The translations under genes and the position numbers were made by a program. From Flavobacterium sp. CFS9 (GTDB lineage Bacteria; Bacteroidota; Bacteroidia; Flavobacteriales; Flavobacteriaceae): a DNA stretch of 64,000 nt. The stretch lies in the NCBI RefSeq assembly GCF_041154745.1, contig NZ_AP031573.1, forward strand, positions 5,022,001 to 5,086,000. Reading direction: 5' to 3'. Under the pieces are notes generated by a model that did not search any database, was not told the DNA's origin, and was given only the letters and a program-made list of their open reading frames with translations. Positions 16,887-25,740 of this stretch are shown piece by piece (position 1 is the stretch's first letter; each line of letters begins with the position of its first letter).

Positions 16887-18017
16887 TTACTGATCTCCTT
16901 TATTCATAAAGCTCATTAAAAGTGTATAAGCGTTTTTAATTACAATTTTCGAAGATTCATCTATAATAGATGATTTTATCTGTCGATATCCGTCAGCTGA
17001 AGAACCGGTTTCTACCGGAACCATCTTATAGATTCCGTTTGTACTTACCGAAAAGACAAAGAATTTACCCTGCCATCTTACCACAGCATCTTCCGGAACC
17101 GTAATGGCTTTTTCGTTATTAAATTCTGCCTCGGCATTAATAAAAAGTCCCGGTATTAACGAGCTTTCATACTGATTTACTTTACAGATTACTTCTGCCG
17201 CGCGATCATCATTTAGACTTTGATTGATATAAGCAATTCTTGCTTTATACTTTTTAGACGGATTCGCATTGGTGAAAGCCGTAACGGTCTGCCCGACTGA
17301 AAGCAGCTGTATGTCTTTTTCAAAAACATTCATCGTCAGGACAATGTCACTCATTTCGATTAACTCAAAAAGCATATCGGTTGGTGAAATGTATTTCCCC
17401 ACATTCACATTAATTTTCGCGACCAAACCATTTATTGGCGAATGAATTGCAACCGTTTTACTAATAGTAGAAGCGCTTAGTGTTTTAACATTGATTCCTA
17501 ACAACCTCAGTTTTTGGGCTAACGATGACATATAAATGTGTTGTGTCTGCATCTCAGTTGCAGTCTGTTCAAACAGCTTATCACTACTTGCTTTCTTAGC
17601 ATTAAGCTCTTTCTGACGGTTAAACTCACTTTGAGCCAACTGAAATTTTTCTTTCGCGGTAAGATAATCCTGTTGCAATTGTATGTATTGCATGTCCTCG
17701 ACTACCGCCAATACTTGTCCCTTTCTAACATGCATACCTGCCATTAAATCTGTTTTTTTGATGTAACCGCCTAAAGGAATACTCACTGTTACCACACTCT
17801 TTGGAGGCACCGTTACGGTTCCCTGAAGCTGTAATATTCCTTTTACGGTTCTTTCTTCAGGATACCCAGCAACCAATTTTGCATTTTTGATCTGTGCATC
17901 GCTTAATTGAATACTGTTTCCGGGTGTTAGTACTTTTGTACTCTGTTGTTCTTTTTTGTCGCTCTGGCAGGAAACCAAGCATAGAAAAAGAAAGATGATA
18001 CTGCTATATATTTTCAT
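16887..18017 (-). CDS. Efflux RND periplasmic adaptor (CusB/CzcB type), lipoprotein
   Basis: 376 residues. A lipobox (LFLCLVSC) places the acylated Cys at about residue 17. A membrane-fusion-protein fold follows: beta-barrel/lipoyl half-motif (KSVVTVSIPLGGYIKKTDLMAG region), a coiled-coil hairpin (about 115-165), the second lipoyl half (IHSPINGLVAKINVNVGKYI), and C-terminal barrel and membrane-proximal domains. It is encoded 4 nt after the RND pump-channel fusion, completing a tripartite heavy-metal efflux system. No Met- or His-rich metal-binding tail is seen. Confidence 0.88.
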   Translation of the reverse strand: MKIYSSIIFLFLCLVSCQSDKKEQQSTKVLTPGNSIQLSDAQIKNAKLVAGYPEERTVKGILQLQGTVTVPPKSVVTVSIPLGGYIKKTDLMAGMHVRKGQVLAVVEDMQYIQLQQDYLTAKEKFQLAQSEFNRQKELNAKKASSDKLFEQTATEMQTQHIYMSSLAQKLRLLGINVKTLSASTISKTVAIHSPINGLVAKINVNVGKYISPTDMLFELIEMSDIVLTMNVFEKDIQLLSVGQTVTAFTNANPSKKYKARIAYINQSLNDDRAAEVICKVNQYESSLIPGLFINAEAEFNNEKAITVPEDAVVRWQGKFFVFSVSTNGIYKMVPVETGSSADGYRQIKSSIIDESSKIVIKNAYTLLMSFMNKGDQ

Positions 18018-18021
18018 TTTT

Positions 18022-21000
18022 TTATAAATTATTAAGGGTTTGCCAATGAATTACTGCGTTGTTATAATCTTTAATTCTGTCGAAATATTCATTTTTTATG
18101 GTTATCGCCTGATTGACCACTAAAACCCATTGCAGGTAATCGATATCTCCGTTTTCCAATTGACTATTGGCAGCGTCGATAATTACCGTCGCATTTTTTA
18201 GTCCTTCATTTTCATAATAAGAAAGGCTTTCTTTGTATTTTTCGATTTCATTTACTGCATTGACTATTTCTGTCTTCCATTCAATCTTTGTAGTTTCTGC
18301 CTGCATTTTGTACGTTTCATACTCCACTCTGGCCGCTTTATTACGTGCCGACTGACTGCCGAAAAAAAGAGGGACTGACAAACCGAAATTGACATAATTA
18401 AATCTTTGACTGCCACTATAATAAACCTCCTGACCTACAGCGCTGGTTTGTGTTCCAATGATGCTTAAATTATTATAACCGATAGTAATATCAGGCATTA
18501 ATTTGGACCGTTCCGTTTTCCATCGCCATTTTGCCGCTTCGGCTTCGTACATTGAAAGCTGTACCTGAGGAAGCTCTGCGGTATCTTTATTTTGATTGAA
18601 TGAAACCACAAAATCATTTTTCACCCTTTCTGAAGTGGGCACGTGAATAATACTGTCCTGAAGAACCGTATTAAACGTTTTAAGCGTGATGGCGATATCT
18701 TTATTCACCATTGCAAGCTGGTTCGAATAAAACTGCCGTGCTGATTGAGAAGCTGTTTTTTCCAAAACATTGGTTTCTCCTGTTTTGTAACGCAGCTCTG
18801 ATTTCTGTTCCATTAATCTGTAAATCGAGTCGGCATAAACTAACAATTCCTTTTTACTGTTGAGCCAGATGTAATCATAAAATAAGCTTCTCACATTCGA
18901 CTTAACCTGTTGCACTGTTAGCTGCGATTCTGCTTTTGCGGCATTGTGATGCTCTCTCAACACTTTTTTCTGATTCGTATACAGTGTTGGAAAAGCAAAA
19001 GTCTGACTAATTCCAAAACGGGTATCGTTTACGGCACTGTTAAACTGACCATAATCGGCTGTAAGAGCTGTTTTAGGAATATCAAAAGCAGATTTTTCCA
19101 ATTGTTCTTTTGATCTTTCATTCAACAGAGAAGATTTAATTCTTCTGTTATGCTGAATCGCTATTGACAAAGATTCTTCAAGCGAGACAGGGGCATCTTG
19201 TGCCTGTACCGAAGCAGTAAGAAACAAAGCCAGCAGTAATGAAGTCAGCTTATCCATTTTATTTTTTTTATTTTTCTTAGAAAAAACTTTGGTATGATAC
19301 GTCATTAAATAAATAGCAGGAAGTACAAACAGTGTGAGCAAAGTAGCCGTAATCAGTCCGCCAATAACGACCGTGGCGAGCGGACGCTGTACCTCTGCTC
19401 CTGCGCCATTGCTCAAAGCCATAGGTAAAAATCCTAAAGAAGCAACAGCAGCGGTCATCAATACAGGGCGCAATCTGTTTTTAGTTCCGATAATAATAAT
19501 TTGAAACGGATTAGTAATTTCACCATGTTTTTGTATGCGATTGAATTCAGAAATTAAAACAATTCCATTTAAAACCGCTACGCCAAACAGTGCTATAAAA
19601 CCAACTCCGGCAGAAATACTAAACGGCATATCCCGCAATGCCAGTCCAAAAACACCGCCAATTGCCGACAAAGGAATCGCTGTAAAAATGATAATTCCTT
19701 CTTTAAAAGATCGGAAAGCAAAATACAACAGCGCCAAAATCATAAACAAAGCTGCCGGGACTGCAATTCCAAGGCGCGATTTTGCCTGTTGCAGATTTTC
19801 AAAAGTACCTCCGTAGGTAATGTAATATCCGGGAGCAAATTTGATCTGACTGTTAACTTTTTTCTGCAATTCTTCTACAATAGATTCTACATCCCGTCCT
19901 CTTACATTAAAACCGACAATAATTCTTCTTTTGGCATCTTCCCGCTGAATCTGGTTCGGGCCTTCGACTTCTTTTACCGAAGCCACCTGATACAACGGAA
20001 TCTGTATTCCGGAACGGGTTGAAATGAGTAAATTTCGAACGTCCTGAATATCTTTCCGTCCATTAGCCTCCACGCGCACCACCATATCAAACTTTTTTTC
20101 TCCTTCATAAATACTGCCTGCTACAGCTCCTGCAAAAGCAGCATTTACGGTTTGATTGATATCTGAAACATAAATACCGTATTTCGCCATTTCTGCCCAG
20201 TCATAGTCAATAACGATTTGTGGCATTCCGGTAACCTTTTCAACATAGAGATCTGTAGCTCCTTCAACAGTATTGCTAATAGCGCCTAACTGCTCGGTAT
20301 ATTGAGCCAGCTTATCGAGATCTTCTCCGTAAATTTTGCAAACCAAATCCTGCTTTGCTCCTGTCATCAATTCGTTAAAACGCATTTGAACCGGAAACTG
20401 AAAACCAGTCGTAACTCCCGGAGCAACCTCTTTAACAGTTTGGGTCATTTTATCTGCCAATTCAGGAAACGAAGAAGCACTGGTCCATTCTGATTTATCT
20501 TTCAGAACAATAATCATATCACCTCCTTCTATAGGCATCGGATCTGTTGGAATCTCAGCACTCCCAATTCTTGAAACTACTTTTTCTACTTCCGGATAAG
20601 TACTTTTCAATGCTGACGAAATTTTCTCAATTGTTGCAGTAGTCGTTGACAAATTTGTCCCCAATAACAATCGGGTTTCTACAGCAAAATCGCCTTCTTC
20701 CAGTTGTGGTATAAATTCACCTCCCATTCGGCTAAAAAGCAACAAGGCAATACCAAACAGAACGAAAGCTGAAATCACAATCCCTTTTCTAACTTGCAAT
20801 GCTCGTGACAATGCTATTTCATAATAAAACTCCATTTTTGCCATTATTCGGTCTGACAAATTGGGCTTATGATTTATTTTTTTGCTAATGAATAATGCAC
20901 TGACCATAGGAACATAGGTAAGCGACAATATAAAGGCGCCTAAAATGGCAAAGGCCACCGTTTGCGCCATTGGCTTGAACATTTTTCCTTCAATACCTTC

Positions 21001-22401
21001 TAATGACAATATTGGAAGGTATACGATCAGAATAATAATTTGCCCGAATACTGCGGCATTCATCATGCGTCCTGCTGATCCCGTCACCTCCTTATCCATC
21101 TCTTCTTGCGAAATAGAATCGATTTCTTTGTATTTTTTAGCGGAATGAATATGATGCAAAATGGCCTCGACAATAATTACGGCACCATCGACTATCAAAC
21201 CAAAATCGAGCGCACCCAGACTCATCAAATTACCGCTTACACCAAATGTATTCATCATGATAATTGCAAACAGCATCGCTAACGGAATAACCGAAGCCAC
21301 AATAAAACCTGCTCTTAAATTCCCAAGGAAGAGTACCAGCACCAGTACTACGATCAACGCTCCTTCAATAAGGTTCTTCTCTACTGTACCAATCGCATTA
21401 TCTACCATCTTAGTCCGATCTAAAAAAGGTTCTATTTTTAAACCTTTGGGCAAAATTTTCTCAATCTCAGCAACCCGTTTTTTAACCTTTACGATAACAT
21501 TATTCGCGTTCTCTCCTTTAAGCATCATTACAATTCCACCAACCGACTCGCCAATATCATCTGTCGTTAATGCTCCGTAACGTATAGCCGATGACATTTT
21601 TACCTCTGCAATATCTTTAATCAAAATTGGAGTTCCGGCCTGTGTATTTTTGACAATAATATTCTGAATGTCTTTTATGTTTCGGGTCAGTCCAACACTT
21701 CGGATGTAAAGTACCGTTGGTCCTTTTTCAATATAAGCCCCACCTGTGTTTTCGTTATTACTGTTCAGTGCTGTAAAAACCTCTTTTATAGTCAGATTCT
21801 GTGCTTTAAGCCGTGAAGGATTAACGGCAATTTCGTATTGCTTGAGTTTCCCTCCAAAAGTAGCGACGTCGGCAATTCCGGGAGTTCCCAAAAGCTGTCT
21901 TCTTATTGTCCAGTCCTGAATCGTACGCAAATCTTCTAGAGAATATTTAGTTTCGTATCCGGGTTGCGGTTTAAGGACATATTGATAAATTTCTCCCAAA
22001 CCTGTGGTTGCGGGTGCCATTTCAGGAATACTGGCGTTCTCTGCAATTTCAACTTTTTGCAATCGTTCGGCAACCTGTTGACGTGCCCAATACACATCTG
22101 TATCGTCTGCAAAAACAATCGTAACCAGCGAAAGTCCGAAACGCGAAATACTGCGGCTTTCTTTCAGCTGCGGTATGTTGCTTATTGCCTGTTCGATTGG
22201 AAATGTAATTAAACGCTCTACATCTTCTGCTCCCAAAGACGGAGCTGTTGTAATAATTTGTACCTGATTGTTGGTGATGTCAGGAACCGCATCAATAGGC
22301 AAACGGGTTACTTCAAACACGCCATAGATAATCCATAGCAATGTGAAGATCCCAATTACCAGTTTATTTTTAACGGAGAACTGTATGATCTTATTAAGCA
22401 T
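18022..22401 (-). CDS. CzcA/CusA-family heavy-metal RND pump fused to TolC-like channel
   Basis: 1459 residues. The first ~1045 residues are a complete HME-type RND pump, with twelve membrane helices, two periplasmic porter loops, and DFGLIVDGAVIIVE around residue 400 (the DFG-x3-DGAV type found in divalent-cation pumps rather than the Cu/Ag type). From M1049 a second module begins: a signal-peptide-like stretch (MDKLTSLLLALFLTASVQAQ) and a TolC/CusC-type outer-membrane factor of ~400 residues (ESLSIAIQHNRRIKSS start). Such RND-TolC fusions are annotated in Bacteroidota. Codon 1049 is preceded by an A-rich leader in the same frame, so internal initiation or cleavage could give two proteins. 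Confidence 0.9.
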   Translation of the reverse strand: MLNKIIQFSVKNKLVIGIFTLLWIIYGVFEVTRLPIDAVPDITNNQVQIITTAPSLGAEDVERLITFPIEQAISNIPQLKESRSISRFGLSLVTIVFADDTDVYWARQQVAERLQKVEIAENASIPEMAPATTGLGEIYQYVLKPQPGYETKYSLEDLRTIQDWTIRRQLLGTPGIADVATFGGKLKQYEIAVNPSRLKAQNLTIKEVFTALNSNNENTGGAYIEKGPTVLYIRSVGLTRNIKDIQNIIVKNTQAGTPILIKDIAEVKMSSAIRYGALTTDDIGESVGGIVMMLKGENANNVIVKVKKRVAEIEKILPKGLKIEPFLDRTKMVDNAIGTVEKNLIEGALIVVLVLVLFLGNLRAGFIVASVIPLAMLFAIIMMNTFGVSGNLMSLGALDFGLIVDGAVIIVEAILHHIHSAKKYKEIDSISQEEMDKEVTGSAGRMMNAAVFGQIIILIVYLPILSLEGIEGKMFKPMAQTVAFAILGAFILSLTYVPMVSALFISKKINHKPNLSDRIMAKMEFYYEIALSRALQVRKGIVISAFVLFGIALLLFSRMGGEFIPQLEEGDFAVETRLLLGTNLSTTTATIEKISSALKSTYPEVEKVVSRIGSAEIPTDPMPIEGGDMIIVLKDKSEWTSASSFPELADKMTQTVKEVAPGVTTGFQFPVQMRFNELMTGAKQDLVCKIYGEDLDKLAQYTEQLGAISNTVEGATDLYVEKVTGMPQIVIDYDWAEMAKYGIYVSDINQTVNAAFAGAVAGSIYEGEKKFDMVVRVEANGRKDIQDVRNLLISTRSGIQIPLYQVASVKEVEGPNQIQREDAKRRIIVGFNVRGRDVESIVEELQKKVNSQIKFAPGYYITYGGTFENLQQAKSRLGIAVPAALFMILALLYFAFRSFKEGIIIFTAIPLSAIGGVFGLALRDMPFSISAGVGFIALFGVAVLNGIVLISEFNRIQKHGEITNPFQIIIIGTKNRLRPVLMTAAVASLGFLPMALSNGAGAEVQRPLATVVIGGLITATLLTLFVLPAIYLMTYHTKVFSKKNKKNKMDKLTSLLLALFLTASVQAQDAPVSLEESLSIAIQHNRRIKSSLLNERSKEQLEKSAFDIPKTALTADYGQFNSAVNDTRFGISQTFAFPTLYTNQKKVLREHHNAAKAESQLTVQQVKSNVRSLFYDYIWLNSKKELLVYADSIYRLMEQKSELRYKTGETNVLEKTASQSARQFYSNQLAMVNKDIAITLKTFNTVLQDSIIHVPTSERVKNDFVVSFNQNKDTAELPQVQLSMYEAEAAKWRWKTERSKLMPDITIGYNNLSIIGTQTSAVGQEVYYSGSQRFNYVNFGLSVPLFFGSQSARNKAARVEYETYKMQAETTKIEWKTEIVNAVNEIEKYKESLSYYENEGLKNATVIIDAANSQLENGDIDYLQWVLVVNQAITIKNEYFDRIKDYNNAVIHWQTLNNL

Positions 22402-22483
22402 AATTTAATTTATTTGAAATAATAATGCCATGGTCAAAACATCAAAAATGTTTCAACCACAATAAAAATTCGATAAAATCAAA

Positions 22484-22861
22484 TTAGGCTATAGGAGGAC
22501 GGAATACCGAAAACAATGAAGGATTTGAATACAAATCTGAAGTATAAGGAATTGTACCCGATGGTGAAAATCCAACAGTAAAAGGAATGTAAAATACTGT
22601 TTTGTCCTGCGGAACAAATACTAACTGTACGTAAGGTCCGGATATGTTTTTAAACGGAAGCTGCATATCACGATCAGAATCATTGTCTTTTAAATCTTCT
22701 CCCCAGTAATGCATTTCCAAAAAATCAAAAAAACTTACCTCACTTCTTAGCTGATGCTCTTTAAAATGCTCCAGCAATATTGGCAATTTATAAAACTGCT
22801 GAAAGAACCCAATATTGGATACAATTAAAAAGATGAAGATATATATAATGATTTTTCGCAC
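22484..22861 (-). CDS. Small exported protein at the head of the metal-efflux operon
   Basis: 125 residues with an N-terminal hydrophobic signal or anchor segment (residues 4-20). The remainder is a periplasmic-type sequence with aromatic strands and ends FSVFRPPIA. No family motif is recognised by eye. It precedes the RND fusion by 82 bp on the same strand, and short secreted proteins at this position are common in Bacteroidota metal-efflux operons. A metal-related accessory role is inferred from context only. Confidence 0.65.
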   Translation of the reverse strand: MRKIIIYIFIFLIVSNIGFFQQFYKLPILLEHFKEHQLRSEVSFFDFLEMHYWGEDLKDNDSDRDMQLPFKNISGPYVQLVFVPQDKTVFYIPFTVGFSPSGTIPYTSDLYSNPSLFSVFRPPIA

Positions 22862-23445
22862 TTCACAAATTTAAACGATGTCGCAAAATAATTTCCTACT
22901 GAGAACAAGAAGCAAACAACTTTTATCATTTTAACTATTTACAGCAATAAAAATTACAATTATCACATTCAAAAACAAAAAATAAAACATTTTATCTATT
23001 TTAAAAGTTAATTCACAACAATTACTCACAACTTAAAATTTGGATAATCCAACCCCAGCCATTTTTATCCAAAAAAACTTCAAAATTCTAAAATTCCGCC
23101 CCCTTTTTTGTTTCAAAATGGACGAGAATAATTCCATTAAAATTTCGCTAAAAAGTTCCTAAAACCAGACTAAATGCTCCTTCCCTGCTGGTCTTCTCTC
23201 ATTATTTAACTACTTGTAAGAATACAAAATAAAATAAGTGTTTTTATTACTCTTTTCATCTATAAAAACTACACGTAACTTCTTTTTTACAATTTAATAA
23301 TAGCTGTAAAAAAACTTTAATCACGAAAACTCAACATTCTAAAAATCAAATAATTAAATATTAAAATTTAGAAATTCTCAAAGACAACTGTACGTTCATT
23401 CGTATAAATTTATAAAAAAATATTTTTTTCTACCAGATTAATTTA

Positions 23446-23453
23446 TACTTTTG
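23446..23453 (+). promoter_or_regulatory. Candidate -7 box TACTTTTG of siderophore operon
   Basis: TACTTTTG matches the Bacteroidota -7 consensus TAnnTTTG, about 100 bp before the first gene of the siderophore operon. The -33 position 19 bp upstream reads TTT rather than TTG, so it would be a weak or regulated promoter. Confidence 0.4.
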
Positions 23454-23466
23454 TTTCAAACTATTC

Positions 23467-23483
23467 TTATTCATTCTAAATAA
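23467..23483 (+). promoter_or_regulatory. Iron-box-like motif TTATTCATTCTAAATAA
   Basis: This 17-mer differs at one base from TTATTAATTCTAAATAA, which lies (minus strand) just downstream of the promoter of the TonB receptor at 37557-37573. The TCTAAATAA core is also found before the PepSY gene. It starts 13 bp after the -7 box. Binding by a Fur-type repressor is inferred from the shared iron context. Confidence 0.45.
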
Positions 23484-23554
23484 AAATTACTTACAAATTT
23501 ATTTTTATTTGGCCAAAATAAAAAAGAATTTTCTTAGAAAAATTTCCAAAATAA

Positions 23555-24187
23555 ATGAAAATTAAGAACAACCCCAGTAAAATCAAGCTATCAGACTCTT
23601 CTTATAAATTAAACAAAATTTCGAAGAACATCCGTAACAGGAGAAGCGTCTATGCCAATCAGTTTATCAAGGGAGAATTACCGGATCAATTGCTTGAAGA
23701 AATTTTGACAAATGCGACCTGGGCCCCTACCCATAAAATGACAGAACCCTGGAGGTTTATCGTTTTTAGGGGCAAATATTTGAAGAAGTACGGCGAATAT
23801 ATGGCTCATTATTACAGAGATTTCTACAGTGAATTGTCTCCCGAAGATCAAAAAGACAAGCTTTCTTATCTCGAAAACTACCCGTTAAACGCTGCCTGCA
23901 TGATTGGAGTAATCATGGTGAAAAACACCAAAATTGACCTGCCCGAGTGGGAAGAAATTGCTGCAGTCTCTTCGGCTGTGCAAAATATAGCGCTTACCTG
24001 CCATGCTCATAAAATAGGCAGTTACTGGAGTACCAAAGGTGTAGCTATTGATTATGTCGCAAAATTTGGTCTCTCAGAAAATGAAAAATCACTAGGACTT
24101 CTTTATCTGGGGTACTATCCCGAAGCCTTAAAACCCTCCAAAAAAAAGAGAACCCCTTTATCTAAAAAAGTCGTCTACCTCGACTGA
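23555..24187 (+). CDS. Nitroreductase-family flavoprotein
   Basis: 210 residues, FMN-dependent nitroreductase fold. IRNRRSVYANQFIKGELPDQLLEE, NATWAPTHKMTEPWRFIVFRG and the helix AAVSSAVQNIALTCHAHKIGSYW match the family; the usual R at RNRRS contacts FMN. It heads a plus-strand siderophore operon (32 bp before the decarboxylase). Members near siderophore genes may reduce ferric complexes or act on pathway intermediates; which applies here is unknown. The ATG at 23555 follows an A-rich leader. Confidence 0.82.
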   Translation: MKIKNNPSKIKLSDSSYKLNKISKNIRNRRSVYANQFIKGELPDQLLEEILTNATWAPTHKMTEPWRFIVFRGKYLKKYGEYMAHYYRDFYSELSPEDQKDKLSYLENYPLNAACMIGVIMVKNTKIDLPEWEEIAAVSSAVQNIALTCHAHKIGSYWSTKGVAIDYVAKFGLSENEKSLGLLYLGYYPEALKPSKKKRTPLSKKVVYLD

Positions 24188-24219
24188 AAAATAACTTTAA
24201 CCCCTTAAAACACTATTTT

Positions 24220-25740
24220 ATGAATACCACATTGATTCGTACAGAAGTCACCGAGAAAGGAGTCCAGTCGGACCAGGATTTTTATAAAGACATTTTCCAC
24301 CAGAACTCCGGAACAGAATACGCACAGGCCATGAAATTAGCACAGGAACGCGTTTCTAATTTCCTAAAAAACAATAAAAAACCTTTCAGCGGAATCAAAC
24401 CTGAAGAAATCAGAGCTAAAGTTGATGAAGTAGATTTTGACACTCCACTACCCGATTACGAAAGCCTGCTGAACGAAGTAGACGAACTTTATGTGAACCA
24501 CGCTACCGCCTTTCACCTACCTGAATATATTGCTCATTTAAACTGCCCGGTTGTTATTCCGGCATTAGCAGCAGAAATTCTGATAAGCGCCATCAACTCT
24601 TCGCAAGATACTTACGACCAAAGCGCCGGTGGAACTTTTATTGAAAGAAAACTGATTGACTGGACTAGCGAGCAGATTGGCTATACAAAAGGTGATGGCG
24701 TTTTTACGGCCGGAGGCTCTCAAAGTAATTTAATGGGCTTGCTTTTAGCAAGAGATTATTATGCTTTACAGTATCAGAAATGGAATATCAAATTGGAAGG
24801 TCTTCCTCCTGATGCACACAAATACAGAATTTTTGTTTCGGACAAAGCGCACTTCAGCAATCATAAAACGACATGGGTTTTAGGTCTTGGAGAACAGGCC
24901 ATCGTAAACGTCGGAGTTGATCAAAGATACCGCATGGATCCTGAAAAGCTGGAAAAAGCAATCGCCGACGAAATCAGAAGAGGAAACATTCCAATTGCTA
25001 TTACCGCAACAGCCGGTACCACCGATTTCGGTAACGTAGATCCCTTGAAAACCATCGCTGATATTGCCAACCGTTATAATTTATGGCTTCACGTAGATGC
25101 TGCTTATGGCTGCGGATTATTGCTGACAGAGAAACAAAGGCATTTATTAAACGGTATCGAACTGGCCGATTCTGTAACTATTGATTACCACAAATCATTC
25201 TTCCAGCCGGTGAGCAGCAGTGCTTTTATTGTGAAAGATAACCTTCACCTCAACATTATCAAGCACCACGCTGATTACTTAAATCCAAAAGAACAAAATT
25301 ACGATGTGCTTCCGGCTCAGGTTAATAAATCGATTGTTCAGACGACACGTCGTTTTGATGCTTTAAAACTTTGGTTTACACTCCGTTACATGGGCAAGAA
25401 GAAACTCGGAAAATTCACCGAAGCCTTAATCGAAACCACTCAACAAACTGCTGCCTACATTGAAGCCGATCCTAATTTCGAACTGTTATGCCACTCTGAT
25501 ATGGGTATTTTATTGTTCCGTTATCTGGACGGACCAGTTGAATCCAATTCTTGCGATGTCAACAAATACATCAAAGAGAAGCTTTTCTATGGCGGCGAAG
25601 TACTGGTAGCCAGTACCAAAGTAAATGGAGAATTCTACCTGAAGTTCACCATTTTAAATCCTCTTACCACCCTAAATGATATTAAAAACATTCTTAACCT
25701 CATAAAACAAAACGGAGATGAATACCACAGACTCAACTAA
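24220..25740 (+). CDS. PLP-dependent group II decarboxylase (DesA-like lysine/diamine-forming)
   Basis: 506 residues. Group II decarboxylase motifs are TAGGSQSNLMGLLLARD, ITATAGTTDFGNVDPL, LHVDAAYGCGLLL and the PLP-binding K325 in DYHKSFF. In NIS hydroxamate pathways (desferrioxamine, bisucaberin) such an enzyme decarboxylates lysine to cadaverine; DABA and other amino-acid decarboxylases share the fold, so the substrate is inferred from the cluster. The following IucA/C-GNAT gene starts 23 bp inside its 3' end, indicating tight coupling. Confidence 0.85.
   Translation: MNTTLIRTEVTEKGVQSDQDFYKDIFHQNSGTEYAQAMKLAQERVSNFLKNNKKPFSGIKPEEIRAKVDEVDFDTPLPDYESLLNEVDELYVNHATAFHLPEYIAHLNCPVVIPALAAEILISAINSSQDTYDQSAGGTFIERKLIDWTSEQIGYTKGDGVFTAGGSQSNLMGLLLARDYYALQYQKWNIKLEGLPPDAHKYRIFVSDKAHFSNHKTTWVLGLGEQAIVNVGVDQRYRMDPEKLEKAIADEIRRGNIPIAITATAGTTDFGNVDPLKTIADIANRYNLWLHVDAAYGCGLLLTEKQRHLLNGIELADSVTIDYHKSFFQPVSSSAFIVKDNLHLNIIKHHADYLNPKEQNYDVLPAQVNKSIVQTTRRFDALKLWFTLRYMGKKKLGKFTEALIETTQQTAAYIEADPNFELLCHSDMGILLFRYLDGPVESNSCDVNKYIKEKLFYGGEVLVASTKVNGEFYLKFTILNPLTTLNDIKNILNLIKQNGDEYHRLN

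Larger units (their letters stand above)
22862..23554. other. 693-bp AT-rich intergenic region between divergent operons
   Basis: Very AT-rich, no gene. It must hold the promoters for the minus-strand metal-efflux operon and the plus-strand siderophore operon. The only signals supported are a -7 box and an iron-box-like motif near 23446-23483, listed separately. A weak 8-bp stem (TTTGGATA/TATCCAAA, 23039-23073) was seen but has no clear role. Confidence 0.6.

Noticed and set aside
21161..21580. Plus-strand ORF of 139 codons antisense to the RND pump
   Set aside because: Antisense shadow of a conserved coding sequence; composition is Ser/Thr/Ile-rich as expected for such shadows.
22866..22873. 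-7-like box TAAATTTG for the metal-efflux operon (minus strand)
   Set aside because: It lies only 5 bp before the ATG and has no -33 element at the right distance.
23039..23073. Stem TTTGGATA/TATCCAAA in the AT-rich gap before the siderophore operon
   Set aside because: Only 8 bp with a 19-nt loop and no T-run; can occur by chance in such AT-rich sequence.
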